A DNA stretch of 33,211 nt. Source: Streptomyces sp. NRRL F-4489. GTDB taxonomy: Bacteria > Actinomycetota > Actinomycetes > Streptomycetales > Streptomycetaceae. Under the pieces are notes generated by a model, which made no database searches, was not told the DNA's origin, and saw only the letters and a list, made by a program, of their open reading frames with translations. Positions 1 to 7,875 of this stretch are shown in pieces. The stretch is taken from positions 1-33,211 of the forward strand of contig NZ_LLZI01000266.1 of NCBI RefSeq assembly GCF_001509485.1. The letters are read 5' to 3'. The position numbers and the translations under genes were made by a program. Position 1 is the first letter of the stretch; the number at the start of each line of letters is the position of its first letter.

Positions 1-45
1 GCAACTCCCGGTGCCGGGGTAGGGGCTGAGGGTGTTGAGGGCCAT
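1..45 (-). CDS. 5' end of an unidentified reverse-strand gene (cut by window edge)
   Basis: An ATG at 45-43 on the reverse strand opens a frame that reads MALNTLSPYPGTGSC to the window edge. An AAAGGA ribosome-binding site lies at 60-55, 9 nt upstream of the ATG, which is what makes this a credible start. Fifteen residues are too few to assign a family. The gene would be divergent from the histidine kinase at 291, with about 245 bases of shared upstream DNA between them in which I see only the kinase -10 box. Confidence 0.4.
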   Translation of the reverse strand, partial: MALNTLSPYPGTGSC

Positions 46-278
46 GGGGAGGGGTCCTTTCAGGGGTTGTGGGGCGGACTCGGTTCGGCCCGCGGGGGCC
101 GTCCCGGGTGCGGGCTTGCGGGGCCGGCGTTCGGGCTTGTGAACCGGCTCTCGGGGGCAAGATCAAGCCTCCTGATTCCGGTGGGCCGCGTCAGTAGTGG
201 CGGTTGCCGAGGTGGGGTGGTGGTAGGTGCACCCCCGTTACGGGAGGTGGTGGGACGGCGGCGGGTGAGCTGGGTGTT

Positions 279-284
279 TACCGT
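279..284 (+). promoter_or_regulatory. -10 box of a leaderless promoter for the histidine kinase
   Basis: TACCGT fits the actinobacterial -10 pattern TANNNT. It ends 6 nt before the ATG at 291, and no Shine-Dalgarno sequence precedes the ATG. Transcription would therefore start at or next to the start codon. No clear -35 box is visible. Confidence 0.45.
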
Positions 285-290
285 TCTGGC

Positions 291-1535
291 ATGACCCGAA
301 CCGAGGGGCGGCCGCGCCGCCTGGCCCGTACGCGCGCGCAGCTGGCGTTCCTGTCCACCGGGGTGCTGCTGCACGGGGCGGCTTTTCTGCTGTGGGTGTG
401 GTTCATGCTCACGTTCGTGTTCGCGCGCAGCGGGGCGGTGGTGCCGGTGGCGGTCGCGGGGGCGGGGGCGATGGCCGTGACGTGGCTGCAGCGCCGTCGC
501 TTCGCTGCGTACGCGGGGGTGGTCATACCCGGCGTCCCGCCGGTGGAGGGGGACAACGAACTGGAGCGGGTGAAGCGGCGGTTGCGGACCGGCGCCTACT
601 GGCGCCAGCTCGGATACCACCAGTTGGCCGGGCCGGTGCTGGGTGCCGTGGAGGCCGTGGTGCTGGCCCTGTGGGCGGGCAGCGTCGGGGGGATCACCTT
701 TTACGGGTGGTACTGGGTGTTTCCCCAGGAGTGGGCGTTCACCCAGTGGGCCAATGTGGACGGGTGGCTGCTGGCGGTGGTCGGGTTGGTCGTGCTGCCG
801 TTTCTGCCGCGGCTGACGGGGGCGCTGGTGCGGTGGGAGGGGGTGATCGCGCGGCGGTTGCTGGGGCCGAGCCGGGCCGACGAGTTGGAGCGGCGGGTGG
901 AGGATCTGGCGGAGCGGCGGGCCGAGACGCTGGCCGCCGCGGACGCCGAGCGGCGCCGGATCGAACGCGATCTGCACGACGGCGCCCAGCAGCGGCTGGT
1001 GTCCCTGGCGGTCAGCCTGGGCCTGGCCCGGGCCACCCTCACCGATCTGCCGCCCGAGGCCCGGGCGGTCATCGACGAGGCGCACCGCGAGGCCAAAGAG
1101 GCGCTGGAGGAGCTCAACCACCTGGTACGCGGCCTGCATCCGCACGTCCTGGATGACCGGGGGCTGGACGCGGCGCTCTCCGGGATCGCGGCCCGCGCGC
1201 CGCTCCCGGTACAGGTCACCGTGGACGTGGCCGAACGGGCCGCGCCGGCGGTGGAGGCGGTGGCGTACTTCGTGGTCTCCGAGGCGCTGGCCAACGTCAC
1301 CAAGCACGCCCGCGCCAACCGGGCCGAGGTGGTGGCCGTGCGTACCGGTGACACGCTGCGGGTGCGCGTCACCGATGATGGCAGGGGAGGGGCCGACCCC
1401 TCCGGGGGGACCGGGCTGACCGGGCTCGCGCAGCGCGTGGCCTCGGTGGACGGCACCCTCGCCCTCGACAGCCCCCCAGGGGGCCCGACCGTCGTCACCG
1501 TGGAGCTGCCGTGCACGCTGCCAAGCGCGCTGTGA
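291..1535 (+). CDS. Sensor histidine kinase, NarL/DesK class (HisKA_3)
   Basis: A membrane sensor kinase of 414 residues. About four hydrophobic segments (roughly residues 17-45, 47-64, 110-138 and 155-175) form the N-terminal sensor part. A charged linker (ELERRVEDLAERRAETL) follows. The dimerisation and phosphoacceptor motif is ERDLHDGAQQRL with His229. The HATPase domain has an N box EALANVTKHA near 330-340, DDGRGG, and a GTGLTGLAQRV glycine box near 374. The kinase should autophosphorylate on His229 and pass phosphate to the response regulator whose gene overlaps its 3' end by 25 nt. The ATG at 291 is chosen over upstream in-frame starts because a TACCGT -10 box sits 6 nt before it. The signal sensed cannot be read from the sequence. 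Confidence 0.93.
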   Translation: MTRTEGRPRRLARTRAQLAFLSTGVLLHGAAFLLWVWFMLTFVFARSGAVVPVAVAGAGAMAVTWLQRRRFAAYAGVVIPGVPPVEGDNELERVKRRLRTGAYWRQLGYHQLAGPVLGAVEAVVLALWAGSVGGITFYGWYWVFPQEWAFTQWANVDGWLLAVVGLVVLPFLPRLTGALVRWEGVIARRLLGPSRADELERRVEDLAERRAETLAAADAERRRIERDLHDGAQQRLVSLAVSLGLARATLTDLPPEARAVIDEAHREAKEALEELNHLVRGLHPHVLDDRGLDAALSGIAARAPLPVQVTVDVAERAAPAVEAVAYFVVSEALANVTKHARANRAEVVAVRTGDTLRVRVTDDGRGGADPSGGTGLTGLAQRVASVDGTLALDSPPGGPTVVTVELPCTLPSAL

Positions 1536-2173
1536 TCGCTGAGGATTCCCTGCTGCTGCGGATCGGGGTGGGGAAGGTCCTGGAGACCGCCGGCTTCGAG
1601 GTGGTGGCGGAGAGCGGGGACGCGGAGGGGCTGCTGCGGGCGGTGGCCGAGCACCGCCCGGACATCGCCGTGGTCGACGTCCGGATGCCGCCCGGCTTCA
1701 CCGACGAGGGCGTACGGGCCGCGCTGGTCATCCGGCAGCAGTGGCCGGACACCGCCGTCCTGCTGCTCTCCCAGTACGTCGAGGAGCGCTACGCCGCCGA
1801 GCTGCTGGCCGCGAACACCAGCGGCGTCGGCTATCTCCTCAAGCAACGGGTCGCGGACGTCGAGGAGTTCATCGAGGCGCTGCGCCGGGTCGCCTCCGGG
1901 GGCACGGCCCTGGACCCGCAGGTGGTGGCGCAGCTGCTGGTGCGGCGCCCGAGCGACCCGCTGGAGCGGCTGACGGAGCGGGAGCGGGAGGTGCTGGCGC
2001 TGATGGCCGAGGGGCGGTCCAACGCCGGGATCGCCGGCCAGCTGGTGGTCAGCGAGAGCGCGGTGGCCAAGCACATCAACAGCATCCTGGCCAAGCTGGA
2101 CCTGCCCCAGGCGGAGGGCGACCACCGGCGGGTGCTGGCGGTGCTGCGCTTCCTGGGGGTGGGGGCGGGGTAG
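1511..2173 (+). CDS. Response regulator, NarL/LuxR family
   Basis: A 220-residue DNA-binding response regulator. The receiver domain (about 5-125) has the acidic pair E11/D12, the phosphoacceptor D56 in VVDVRMPP, S87, and K111 in GYLLKQRV. A LuxR-type helix-turn-helix follows near 155-200 (LTEREREVLALMAEGRSNAGIAGQL, then SESAVAKHINSILAKL). The GTG at 1511 is preferred because GGAG (1502-1505) lies 5 nt upstream. The alternative GTG at 1532 would overlap the kinase stop as GTGA but has no ribosome-binding site. The overlap means translational coupling with the kinase. The target genes are unknown. Confidence 0.93.
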   Translation: MHAAKRAVIAEDSLLLRIGVGKVLETAGFEVVAESGDAEGLLRAVAEHRPDIAVVDVRMPPGFTDEGVRAALVIRQQWPDTAVLLLSQYVEERYAAELLAANTSGVGYLLKQRVADVEEFIEALRRVASGGTALDPQVVAQLLVRRPSDPLERLTEREREVLALMAEGRSNAGIAGQLVVSESAVAKHINSILAKLDLPQAEGDHRRVLAVLRFLGVGAG

Positions 2174-2310
2174 CGGCCCAACGGGCGCGGGGGCACGGCC
2201 CGTAAGCGAGGGGGCGCGGCTCCTACGAGGACGTGGGGTGTGGCCCGTAGGCCGGGTGGGCGGGTCCTACCGGGCGCGGGTTGTGACCCCGCGAAGCCTG
2301 GGGCGCGGCG

Positions 2311-2316
2311 TAGATT
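2311..2316 (+). promoter_or_regulatory. -10 box of a leaderless promoter for the M24 peptidase
   Basis: TAGATT, followed by 6 nt and then the ATG at 2323. The six bases between (CGCGGC) contain no Shine-Dalgarno sequence, so the transcript is probably leaderless. Confidence 0.5.
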
Positions 2317-2322
2317 CGCGGC

Positions 2323-3438
2323 ATGGTGACTGAGATGACGCGGGACGACTACGAGCGGCGGATGGCGCGGGCCGGGGCGGCCGCCGCGGAAGCCGGGCTG
2401 GCCGGGCTGATCGTGACACCGGGGCCGGACCTGGTGTGGCTGTGCGGGTACCGGCCGACGGCCGTCACCGAGCGGCTGACCGCGCTGGTGATCGAGCCGG
2501 GGCGCCCGGGCCGGCTGCTGGTGCCCGTACTGGAGCGGCCGGACGCGGTGCGCGCCCCGGGGGCCGCGGCGCTGGAGGTCGTCGCGTGGGCCGACGGGTC
2601 GGACCCGTGCGCCGAGTTGGGCGCGTGGCTGGCGCCGCAGGGGCGCTACGGGGTGTCGGACGGGATGTGGGCGCTGCACCTGCTCGGGGTGCAGCGGTCG
2701 GTCCCGCAGGGCCGCTACGGGGCGCTGACGGAGGTGCTGCCGATGCTGCGGGCCGTCAAGGACGCCTACGAGGTGGAGCGGCTGGCGGCGGCGGGAGCGG
2801 CCGCGGACGCGGCGTACCAGGACATCCTGGGGGTGCCCTTCGCCGGGCGGCGGGAGTGCGATATCGCGGCGGACCTGGCCCGGCTGCTGCGCGAGCACGG
2901 GCACAGCCAGGTGGACTTCACGGTCGTCGGGTCGGGGCCCAACGGGGCCAACCCGCACCACGAGGCGGGTGAACGGGTCATCGAGGACGGCGACATGGTG
3001 GTGCTGGACTTCGGCGGCCTCAAGGACGGCTACGGGTCGGACACCACCCGGACCGCGCACGTCGGGAAGCCGGGCGCGGAGGAGCGGACGGTCCACGAGG
3101 TCGTGCGGGAGGCCCAGCAGGCGGCGTTCGAGGCGGTGCGGCCCGGTGCCGCGTGCCAGGACATCGACCGGGTGGCCCGCCGGGTGATCACGTCGGCGGG
3201 GTACGGGGAGTACTTCATCCACCGGACCGGGCACGGTATCGGGGTCACCACGCACGAGCCGCCGTACATGGTGGAGGGCGAGCATCTGCCCCTGGTGCCG
3301 GGGATGTGCTTCTCGATCGAGCCGGGGATCTACCTGCCGGGGCGGTTCGGGGTGCGCATCGAGGACATCGTGGTGTGCACGGAGGACGGCGGCCGGCGGC
3401 TGAACCGTACGGGGCGGGAGCTGGCGGTGGTGTCGTAG
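2323..3438 (+). CDS. M24 family metallopeptidase, Xaa-Pro aminopeptidase/dipeptidase-like
   Basis: A cytoplasmic peptidase of 371 residues with no signal peptide. An N-terminal creatinase-type domain (about 1-150, with GLAGLIVTPGPDLVWLCGYRP) precedes the pita-bread catalytic domain. All five dinuclear metal ligands are present: D229 (VVLDFGG), D240 (GSDTTRT), H304 (RTGHGIG), E333 (SIEPGIY) and E347 (RIEDIV). The family cleaves bonds next to proline in short peptides. PepQ-like dipeptidase and aminopeptidase P activity cannot be told apart here. A second in-frame ATG lies at 2335, but the -10 box favours 2323. It is transcribed toward the reductase at 3592. Confidence 0.9.
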   Translation: MVTEMTRDDYERRMARAGAAAAEAGLAGLIVTPGPDLVWLCGYRPTAVTERLTALVIEPGRPGRLLVPVLERPDAVRAPGAAALEVVAWADGSDPCAELGAWLAPQGRYGVSDGMWALHLLGVQRSVPQGRYGALTEVLPMLRAVKDAYEVERLAAAGAAADAAYQDILGVPFAGRRECDIAADLARLLREHGHSQVDFTVVGSGPNGANPHHEAGERVIEDGDMVVLDFGGLKDGYGSDTTRTAHVGKPGAEERTVHEVVREAQQAAFEAVRPGAACQDIDRVARRVITSAGYGEYFIHRTGHGIGVTTHEPPYMVEGEHLPLVPGMCFSIEPGIYLPGRFGVRIEDIVVCTEDGGRRLNRTGRELAVVS

Positions 3439-3532
3439 GGGGCGGGGCCGGGCGGCTCGCCCAGGGGTCGGTGGCCGGGGCGCTGGCTCCTGGGCCGGGC
3501 CCCGAGGGCGGTCGGCCCAGCCCGGCCGGTGG

Positions 3533-3565
3533 CCGGGGCGCCGGGCAGTACGGGCGGCGCCCCGG
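3533..3565. terminator. Bidirectional hairpin between convergent genes
   Basis: Perfect 10-bp arms CCGGGGCGCC (3533-3542) and GGCGCCCCGG (3556-3565) enclose a 13-nt loop. The hairpin sits between the M24 peptidase (+) and the reductase (-). There is no T tract, which is usual in Streptomyces. Confidence 0.55.
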
Positions 3566-3591
3566 GGAACGGTCGTTCAGGGGGCGGGGGT

Positions 3592-4605
3592 TCAGGGGAT
3601 CAGGACGACCTTGCCCATGGTGGCGCGGGTCTCCAGGGCGCGGTGGGCGGCCGCGGCGTCGGCCAGCGGGAAGCGCTGGACGGTGGGCACCAGGCGCCCG
3701 GCGGCGGCCTCGGTGAGCGCGGCGGTCTCCAGGGTGCGGAGGGGGTTGATACCGCCGACGCGGGCCAGCATCGGCGGGCCGATGACGGATTCCGAGGTGA
3801 TGCCGCGCTCGGCCAGTTCACCCTCGCCGAACGTCAGCGGGCCGCCGGTGAGCAGCCCACCCGACGACCAGCCGAGGACCAGGTGGCGGCCGCCCCGGGC
3901 GAGCAGGTCCACGGCCGCGCGCCCCGGTTCGCCGCCGACCGAGTCGAAGACCACGGTGGCGCCGGGGGCGCCGCGCTCGTCCAGGAAGCGGCGGACGCGC
4001 TCCGGCCAGCCGTCCTCGGTGTAGTCCAGGGCGAGGTCGGCGCCCAGATCGCGGACCCGGGCCACCTTGGCCGGGCCGCCGGCCAGGCCGATGGCGGTGG
4101 TGCCGGTGTTCCTGGCGTGCTGGACGAGCAGGGAGCCGATGCCGCCGGCGGCGGCCGGGATGATCGCGATGTCGTCGGGAGTCAGGTGGGCGGCGAGCAG
4201 TACGCCCATGGTGGTGCGGCCGGTGCCGATCATGGCGACGGCCTCGGCCGGATCCAGACCGTCCGGGATGGTGTGCAGCCGCTCGACGGCGGTGACGGCC
4301 AGTTCGGCGTAGCCGCCCGGGGCCGCGCCCAGGTGGGCGACGACGCGGCGGCCGAGCCAGTCCGGGTCGGTGCCCTCGCCGACCGCGTCGACCGTGCCGG
4401 CGACCTCCCGGCCCGGCACGGTCGGGAGGTCCGGCAGCGGCAGCGGGCCGCCCGCCATGCCCTCGCGGAGCGCGGTGTCGAGGAGGTGGACTCCTGCGGC
4501 GGCCACGGCGATCCGGACCTCGCCCGGGCCCGGTTCCGGATCGTCGAGGGTCTCGGGGACGAGGTTCCCGGCGGGACCGAAGGTGTGCAGCCGTATTGCG
4601 CGCAT
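3592..4605 (-). CDS. Zinc-free medium-chain reductase (quinone oxidoreductase-like)
   Basis: A 337-residue protein of the medium-chain dehydrogenase/reductase superfamily. The N-terminal GroES-like fold runs from residue 1 to about 120 (VPGREVAGTVDAVGEGTD). The NAD(P)H-binding Rossmann domain has AAAGGIGSLLVQHAR near 150-165. The protein contains no cysteine, so it cannot bind the zinc of alcohol dehydrogenases. That points to the QOR branch, which reduces quinones or enones with NADPH. The start at 4605 is set by an AGGAGG (4621-4616) 10 nt upstream. Expression is probably controlled by the palindromic operator at 4697-4716. Electrophile or redox-stress detoxification is the likely role, but the substrate is unknown. 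Confidence 0.88.
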   Translation of the reverse strand: MRAIRLHTFGPAGNLVPETLDDPEPGPGEVRIAVAAAGVHLLDTALREGMAGGPLPLPDLPTVPGREVAGTVDAVGEGTDPDWLGRRVVAHLGAAPGGYAELAVTAVERLHTIPDGLDPAEAVAMIGTGRTTMGVLLAAHLTPDDIAIIPAAAGGIGSLLVQHARNTGTTAIGLAGGPAKVARVRDLGADLALDYTEDGWPERVRRFLDERGAPGATVVFDSVGGEPGRAAVDLLARGGRHLVLGWSSGGLLTGGPLTFGEGELAERGITSESVIGPPMLARVGGINPLRTLETAALTEAAAGRLVPTVQRFPLADAAAAHRALETRATMGKVVLIP

Positions 4606-4696
4606 GGCGGAGGCGCCTCCTCTGGGGGAGGGCGGGCGGCCGCCGGTAACACGGGGCCGCCGCGCCGGTGGAGCGGTCAACTGCCGCCACTCTCGT

Positions 4697-4716
4697 ACCT
4701 CAACTTGGGTTGAGGT
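4697..4716 (-). promoter_or_regulatory. MerR/SoxR-type operator in the reductase promoter
   Basis: A perfect inverted repeat with 8-bp arms ACCTCAAC and GTTGAGGT around TTGG. It resembles the SoxR box (CCTCAAG...CTTGAGG) and related MerR-family operators. On the reverse strand a TTGACC -35-like hexamer (4719-4714) overlaps its upstream arm, which is the usual MerR arrangement with the operator between -35 and -10. It lies about 92-111 nt upstream of the reductase ATG. No MerR-family gene is present in the window. Confidence 0.65.
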
Positions 4717-4863
4717 CAACTGGCGTGGGGTGGCGGTGAGCGGGCCTGCCCCGCGCGGGCACGCCGTGCACTGCCCGGGCCTGCCCACCGCGGCGCCGCC
4801 CGGGCCTGCCCCGCCTCGGCCGCCGCGGCGCCGCCCGGACGGCGTTTCCGCAGGTCAGGGCGA

Positions 4864-4886
4864 TTGTCAGTGGGGTGGTGCAGCAT
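4864..4886 (+). promoter_or_regulatory. LexA-independent DNA-damage promoter motif (RecA-NDp/PafBC type)
   Basis: TTGTCAGTG (4864-4872) matches the conserved upstream element TTGTCRGTG of PafBC-dependent, LexA-independent damage promoters in actinobacteria. After the characteristic 8 nt comes CAGCAT (4881-4886). It keeps the conserved A and final T of the TANNNT -10 box but has C instead of the first T. Transcription would begin near 4893, upstream of the pentapeptide-repeat gene. Confidence 0.6.
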
Positions 4887-4974
4887 GGGGTGTGCGGCGG
4901 GAACGGCGAGTCGGCCGGCCGGCGGCGGTCGGCCGATCGGCGGTCGTTCGGACGGACGGATGGAGGTGGTGGGT

Positions 4975-5643
4975 GTGGCAGGGCGTGGCGAGGAGACGGT
5001 GCGGGCGGTGCGGCGGCCGCGGGTGCGGCTGCCGGAGCTGCACGGCTACGACGGCGGCGGGCTGGAGCCCGAAGGGGACTACGACGGGCTGGAGTTCACC
5101 GAGGCGGACTGGGCGGGCCAGTCGGCGCGGGGCGCCCGGTTCATGGACTGCGCGCTGCGGCGGTGCGCGCTGGACGAGACGGTGCTGAGCCGGGCGCGGA
5201 TCATCGACAGCGTGCTCAGCGGCGTGCGCGGGGTCGGTACGGACCTGTCGCAGGCGTCGCTGCGGGATGTGGAGATGGCGGACGCCCGGCTCGGCGGGAC
5301 ACAGCTGCACGGCGCGGTGCTGGAGCGGGTGGTGGTGCGCGGCGGGAAGATCGACTTCGCCAATCTGCGCCGGGCCAGGCTGCGGGACGTCGCGTTCGAG
5401 GGGTGCGTGCTGGTCGAGGCGGACTTCGGCGGCGCGGAGCTGGAGCGGGTGTCCTTCGACGACTGCACGCTGGCGCGGGTGGACTTCTCCGCGGCGCGGA
5501 TGCGGGACGTCGATCTGCGCGGCGCGGCCTCGCTGGACATCGCGCGCGGGATCGACCGCCTGGGCGGCGCGGTGATCAGTACGGCCCAACTCATGGACCT
5601 GGCACCGGCGTTCGCCGCCCAGGTGGGCGTACGGGTGGAGTGA
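4975..5643 (+). CDS. Pentapeptide-repeat protein
   Basis: A 222-residue protein. After about 35 charged residues, nearly all of it follows the five-residue A(D/N)LXX pattern: FTEADW, ARFMDCALRRCALDETVLSRARIIDSVL, DLSQASLRDVEMADARL, DFANLRRARLRDVAFEGCVLVEADFGGAELERVSFDDCTL. Such repeats fold into a right-handed quadrilateral beta-helix. The GTG at 4975 is chosen because GGAGG (4962-4966) lies 8 nt upstream. Upstream in-frame starts lack a ribosome-binding site, and those near 4864 fall inside the promoter. MfpA and Qnr are pentapeptide proteins that mimic DNA and bind gyrase, but many others have unknown roles. The damage-type promoter is the only functional clue. No signal peptide or membrane segment is seen. 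Confidence 0.9.
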   Translation: MAGRGEETVRAVRRPRVRLPELHGYDGGGLEPEGDYDGLEFTEADWAGQSARGARFMDCALRRCALDETVLSRARIIDSVLSGVRGVGTDLSQASLRDVEMADARLGGTQLHGAVLERVVVRGGKIDFANLRRARLRDVAFEGCVLVEADFGGAELERVSFDDCTLARVDFSAARMRDVDLRGAASLDIARGIDRLGGAVISTAQLMDLAPAFAAQVGVRVE

Positions 5644-5666
5644 GGCGGGAGCAGGGGGAGGGGTTC

Positions 5667-6164
5667 TCAGATGCGGGGGAAGCGGGCCTGGAGGGCCCAG
5701 ATGGCGGGGTTGTCGGCGAGGCCCTCGTGCATATCGGCGAGGTCGGCGATCAGATCGTGCAGGAAGTCGCGGGCCTCGCGGCGCAGCGCGGCGTGGTTGA
5801 AGTTCAGCGGGGGTTCCTCGACCGGCATCCAGTCGGCGGTGATATCGACCCAGCCGAAGCGCCGCTCGAAGAGCATCCGGTCGCTGGACTCGGTGAAGTC
5901 CAGCTCGGCGTGGACGGGGCGGGCGGAGCGGCTGCCGCGGGGGTCGGTGTCGAGCTGCTCGACGATGTCGCAGAGCGCCCAGGCGAAGTCGAGCACCGGC
6001 ACCCATCCCCAGGCCGTGGACAGCTCCCGGTCGCTCTCGGTGTCCGCGAGGTAGACGTCGCCGCAGAAGAGGTCGTGGCGCAGGGTGCGCACGTCCGCGG
6101 TCCGGTAGTCGGTCTGCGGAGGGTCCGGGAAGCGGCGGGAGAGGGAATAGCCGAGGTCGATCAC
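5667..6164 (-). CDS. Conserved-looking protein of unknown function
   Basis: A 165-residue soluble acidic protein (MIDLGYSLSRRFPDPPQTDYRT...). It is rich in Trp, Asp and Glu, with WGWVPVLDFAWALCDIVEQL and FGWVDITADWMPVEEPPLNFNHAALRREARDFLHDLIADL. I do not recognise the family. There is no signal peptide, membrane segment or obvious catalytic motif. The GTG at 6164 is the only start allowed, because an in-frame TGA lies just upstream at 6179-6177. It has no Shine-Dalgarno sequence, but CACCAT (6176-6171) 6 nt upstream could be a weak -10 box for a leaderless message. It is convergent with the pentapeptide gene, 23 nt away. Codon use is typical of the window. Confidence 0.78.
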   Translation of the reverse strand: MIDLGYSLSRRFPDPPQTDYRTADVRTLRHDLFCGDVYLADTESDRELSTAWGWVPVLDFAWALCDIVEQLDTDPRGSRSARPVHAELDFTESSDRMLFERRFGWVDITADWMPVEEPPLNFNHAALRREARDFLHDLIADLADMHEGLADNPAIWALQARFPRI

Positions 6165-6522
6165 GTCTTGATGGTGTCACGCGCGGTGGCGCACCGGCGC
6201 GGCGGAGGGCCCGGACGGCCCGCGGGCGGGGGTGCTGCCGCCCCGGGCGGCCGGCGGACGCGCCACGGCGTGCGGAACGCGGTCGTGCGGGACACGGTGG
6301 AACGGAGCGCGGTCTTCCCGAGCACGGTGGTCTGCGGCACGGTGGTCCGCGGCAGGGTGGTCCGCAGCGCGGTGGTGGCGTGATGGGCCGGGCCGCCGCG
6401 GTACGGAACGGACGGCGGCCGAAGCCGAGGGCGGAGGCCGGTGGGCAGCGGCCGGCGGGGGTCGGCTGACGGATATCGGCCGGCGGGCGGCGTAAGGCGT
6501 CCGGCGGCCGGAGGGAGGGGTA
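6165..6522. other. Intergenic region carrying a 15-bp tandem repeat
   Basis: A gene-free stretch of 358 bases between two divergent genes. It holds the repeat described separately at 6265-6380 and a purine-rich ribosome-binding site at 6510-6520 for the SGNH hydrolase. I see no tRNA or other RNA gene, and no convincing -35/-10 pair. Confidence 0.5.
6265..6380. repeat. Degenerate 15-bp tandem repeat, about 7 units
   Basis: Successive 15-bp units begin with CGGT: for example CGGTGGAACGGAGCG, CGGTCTTCCCGAGCA, CGGTGGTCTGCGGCA, CGGTGGTCCGCGGCA and GGGTGGTCCGCAGCG. The spacing is exact although the units differ. The 15-bp period would encode a five-residue repeat in any frame (for example AVVRD, TVERS, TVVCG, TVVRG), but no gene start precedes it on either strand. 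Confidence 0.6.
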
Positions 6523-7875
6523 GTGATCATGTCTGGTTCGCTGGGGAGACGTTCGGGGCTCGCGCTGGTGCCGGCGGTCGCGCTGGTGGCGCTGCCGGTC
6601 CTGCCGGTGACGCCGGAGGGCGCGGGAGCGCCCGGCGGGGCGTACGCGGCCGGTGCGGCGTACGCGGCCGGGCGGGCGGTGGGCGCGGGGCCCGCGGGAG
6701 CCGCGCAGGGGCGGGAGCGGTGGCGCGGTGGCTGGGCCGCGGCGCCGCAGCGGCCGACCGACGTGTTCGGGCCGAACTGGTCGACGGCGGGCTTCGCCCG
6801 GCAGACCGTCCGCCAGGTCGTCCGGATCAGCACGGGCGGCACGCAGGCCCGTATCAAGCTGTCCAACCGCTACGGCACCGCGCCGCTGAAGGTGGCCGGC
6901 GCCACCCTCGCGCGCGGCGGCCGGGGCGCGGCGCTCCAGCCCGGCTCGGTGCGCCAACTGACCTTCGGACACGGGAAGTCCGCGACGATACCGGCCGGCG
7001 GTGAGCTGCTCAGTGACGGTGTGGGGCTGAAGCTGCGGGCCCTGGAGTCGGTCACGGTCACGCTGTACTTCGACGCGCCGACCGGGCCGGCCACCTTCCA
7101 CGGGACGGCGTTCGCCACGAGCTACCGCGCGGCCGGCGACCACCGGGCCGATACCGGCGCGGCGGCGTTCACCGAGACCTCGCAGTCCTGGTACTACCTC
7201 TCGGGGGTGGAGGTGGCCGGCGGGCCGGGCGCGCGGCGGGACGGCGTGGCGGCGTTCGGGGACTCCATCACCGATGGCTTCGGCTCGACCCCGGGGGCCA
7301 ATCGCCGCTATCCGGACGTCCTGGCCGAGCGGTTCGCCGCCGCGGGCCGCCCGCGCAGCGTGCTGAACGAGGGCATCTCGGGCAACCAACTGACCAAGAG
7401 CACCGACGAGTTCGGCGAGAAGGCGGTGGCCCGCTTCCCCAAGGACGTGCTGAACGAGCCGGGGGTCGGCACCGTCATCGTGCTGGAGGGCATCAATGAC
7501 ATCGGGATGAGTGAGGGGAAGGACGGGGCGCCGGGCAAGCCCTCGCCGAACGTCACGGTGGACCAACTGATAGGCGCACAGCGGGAGTTGATACGTCAGG
7601 CGCACCGCAAGGGGATCAAGGTCATCGGCGCGACGCTGACGCCGTTCAAGGGCGCGGAGTATTACAGCGAGCGCGGCGAGGCCAAGCGGGACGCGCTCAA
7701 CCGCTGGATACGCACCTCCGGCGAGTTCGACGGGGTGGTCGATCTGGACCGGGCGCTGGCCGACCCCGCCGACCGGGACCGGCTGGCGGCCATGTACGAC
7801 GCCGGTGACCATCTGCACCCGAACGACGCGGGGTACCGCGCGATGGCCGGGGCGATCGACCTCCGGGCGCTGTGA
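6523..7875 (+). CDS. Secreted SGNH/GDSL-family hydrolase (XynE-like)
   Basis: A 450-residue secreted esterase-like protein. Residues 1 to about 40 form a signal peptide (GRRSGLALVPAVALVALPVLPV), followed by a low-complexity AYAAG linker. An N-terminal beta-rich domain (about 65-230, WRGGWAAAPQRPTDVFGPNWS) is typical of the XynE-like branch. The catalytic domain has block I FGDSITDG with S248, block II GISGNQL, block III EGINDIG, and block V DHLHPNDAG with D429 and H432. The family deacylates polysaccharides or lipids outside the cell; the substrate is unknown. A GGAGG (6510-6514) is 8 nt from the GTG at 6523. An ATG at 6529 is an equally possible start with a second GGAGG. Confidence 0.9.
   Translation: MIMSGSLGRRSGLALVPAVALVALPVLPVTPEGAGAPGGAYAAGAAYAAGRAVGAGPAGAAQGRERWRGGWAAAPQRPTDVFGPNWSTAGFARQTVRQVVRISTGGTQARIKLSNRYGTAPLKVAGATLARGGRGAALQPGSVRQLTFGHGKSATIPAGGELLSDGVGLKLRALESVTVTLYFDAPTGPATFHGTAFATSYRAAGDHRADTGAAAFTETSQSWYYLSGVEVAGGPGARRDGVAAFGDSITDGFGSTPGANRRYPDVLAERFAAAGRPRSVLNEGISGNQLTKSTDEFGEKAVARFPKDVLNEPGVGTVIVLEGINDIGMSEGKDGAPGKPSPNVTVDQLIGAQRELIRQAHRKGIKVIGATLTPFKGAEYYSERGEAKRDALNRWIRTSGEFDGVVDLDRALADPADRDRLAAMYDAGDHLHPNDAGYRAMAGAIDLRAL

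Noticed and set aside
1532..1535. GTG at 1532 (GTGA overlap) as the response regulator start
   Set aside because: It lacks a ribosome-binding site. The GTG at 1511 has GGAG 5 nt upstream and gives a usual receiver-domain N-terminus.
4864..4974. Earlier starts (TTG 4864, ATG 4885, ATG 4960) for the pentapeptide-repeat protein
   Set aside because: The first two fall inside or right at the promoter motif. The ATG at 4960 has no ribosome-binding site, while the GTG at 4975 has GGAGG 8 nt upstream.
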